DNA of 31,608 bases from CAMYLR01 sp039590215 (GTDB lineage Bacteria; Gemmatimonadota; Gemmatimonadetes; JACCXV01; JAHWKZ01), in the NCBI GenBank assembly GCA_039590215.1, contig JBDHFX010000010.1:1-31608 (forward strand), in the 5' to 3' direction. The notes under the pieces were generated by a model that saw only the letters and a program-made list of their open reading frames with translations, searched no databases and had not been told where the DNA came from. Below, piece by piece: positions 31,524-31,608 of this stretch. The position numbers were made by a program, and so were the translations under genes. The stretch's first letter is position 1; every line of letters begins with the position of its first letter.

Positions 31524-31608
31524 ATGGCATACGCAGCTGGAGTTGACGTCGGTTCCACTCAGACGAAGGCCGTGATCATCGATGAGGCTGGGCGCATCGT
31601 CGGCCGCT
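31524..31608 (+). CDS. Benzoyl-CoA reductase ATPase subunit (BcrA or BcrD), 5' end only
   Basis: Only 28 codons are present. The start ATG 31524 has AGAGG upstream and lies eight nt after bcrB. The product begins MAYAAGVDVGSTQTKAVIID, the phosphate-1 loop of the BadF/BadG/BcrA/BcrD ASKHA ATPases that drive electrons into benzoyl-CoA reductase. BcrA and BcrD cannot be told apart from this fragment. Confidence 0.85.
   Translation, partial: MAYAAGVDVGSTQTKAVIIDEAGRIVGR

Overview
The window is gene-dense, high-G+C bacterial DNA with many ATGA/TAATG overlaps and clear GGAGG-type ribosome sites. No rRNA, tRNA, CRISPR array or insertion sequence was recognised. System I (ccm) cytochrome c maturation genes and an ATP-dependent class I benzoyl-CoA reductase operon point to a respiratory, probably facultatively or strictly anaerobic bacterium that can dearomatise benzoyl-CoA. 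I cannot assign a phylum from the sequence.

Layout. (1) 1-3571, minus strand: a tightly overlapping ccm operon read ccmG, ccmH, ccmE, ccmA, ccmB, ccmC; ccmC runs off the left edge. CcmE carries CxxxY instead of the classical heme-binding HxxxY, yet a normal CcmH is present. (2) 3704-5922, plus: a NatA/NatB-type ABC exporter whose ATPase gene has lost an internal segment and its reading frame. (3) 5927-8655, minus: a ClC chloride channel/antiporter with CBS and TrkA-C domains, and a CGNR zinc-finger regulator. (4) 8666-8738: two near-consensus promoters facing each other. (5) 8779-13048, plus: a possible 74-aa leader ORF, an EamA permease, three small membrane proteins, a GIY-YIG protein, a sarcosine/dimethylglycine-type methyltransferase and a 94-aa unknown. 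(6) 13050-22248, minus: ten nearly contiguous genes for cyclic-ureide (dihydropyrimidine/hydantoin) and amino-acid breakdown. They are a nitrilase-fold carbamoylase, class III aminotransferase, small membrane protein, aldehyde dehydrogenase, ICMT-like methyltransferase, cupin, threonine-dehydratase-like enzyme, ornithine-cyclodeaminase-like enzyme, a second dehydratase-like enzyme and dihydropyrimidinase. (7) 22423-23442, plus: an exported YncE-like beta-propeller. (8) 23460-26403, minus: an NCS1 nucleobase/hydantoin permease with an extra extracytoplasmic insert, overlapping a CaiB-type CoA transferase. (9) 26531-31608, plus: a TetR regulator with a palindromic operator on its promoter, then a BamA/Oah-like ring hydrolase with a C-terminal zinc ribbon, a disrupted dienoyl-CoA hydratase (dch), bcrC, bcrB and the start of a BcrA/BcrD ATPase.

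How they fit together. Regions 6 and 8 look like uptake and hydrolysis of a cyclic ureide to an N-carbamoyl amino acid and then an amino acid. The amino acid would be deaminated or transaminated, and the semialdehyde oxidised. Region 9 encodes the core of the Thauera-type benzoyl-CoA pathway; the 6-hydroxycyclohexenyl dehydrogenase (Had) is not seen and may lie further right. The most notable points are the CxxxY CcmE beside CcmH, the zinc-ribbon BamA, the NCS1 insert, the face-to-face promoters, and two genes (natA, dch) broken by similar internal losses, which may be real decay or assembly error.
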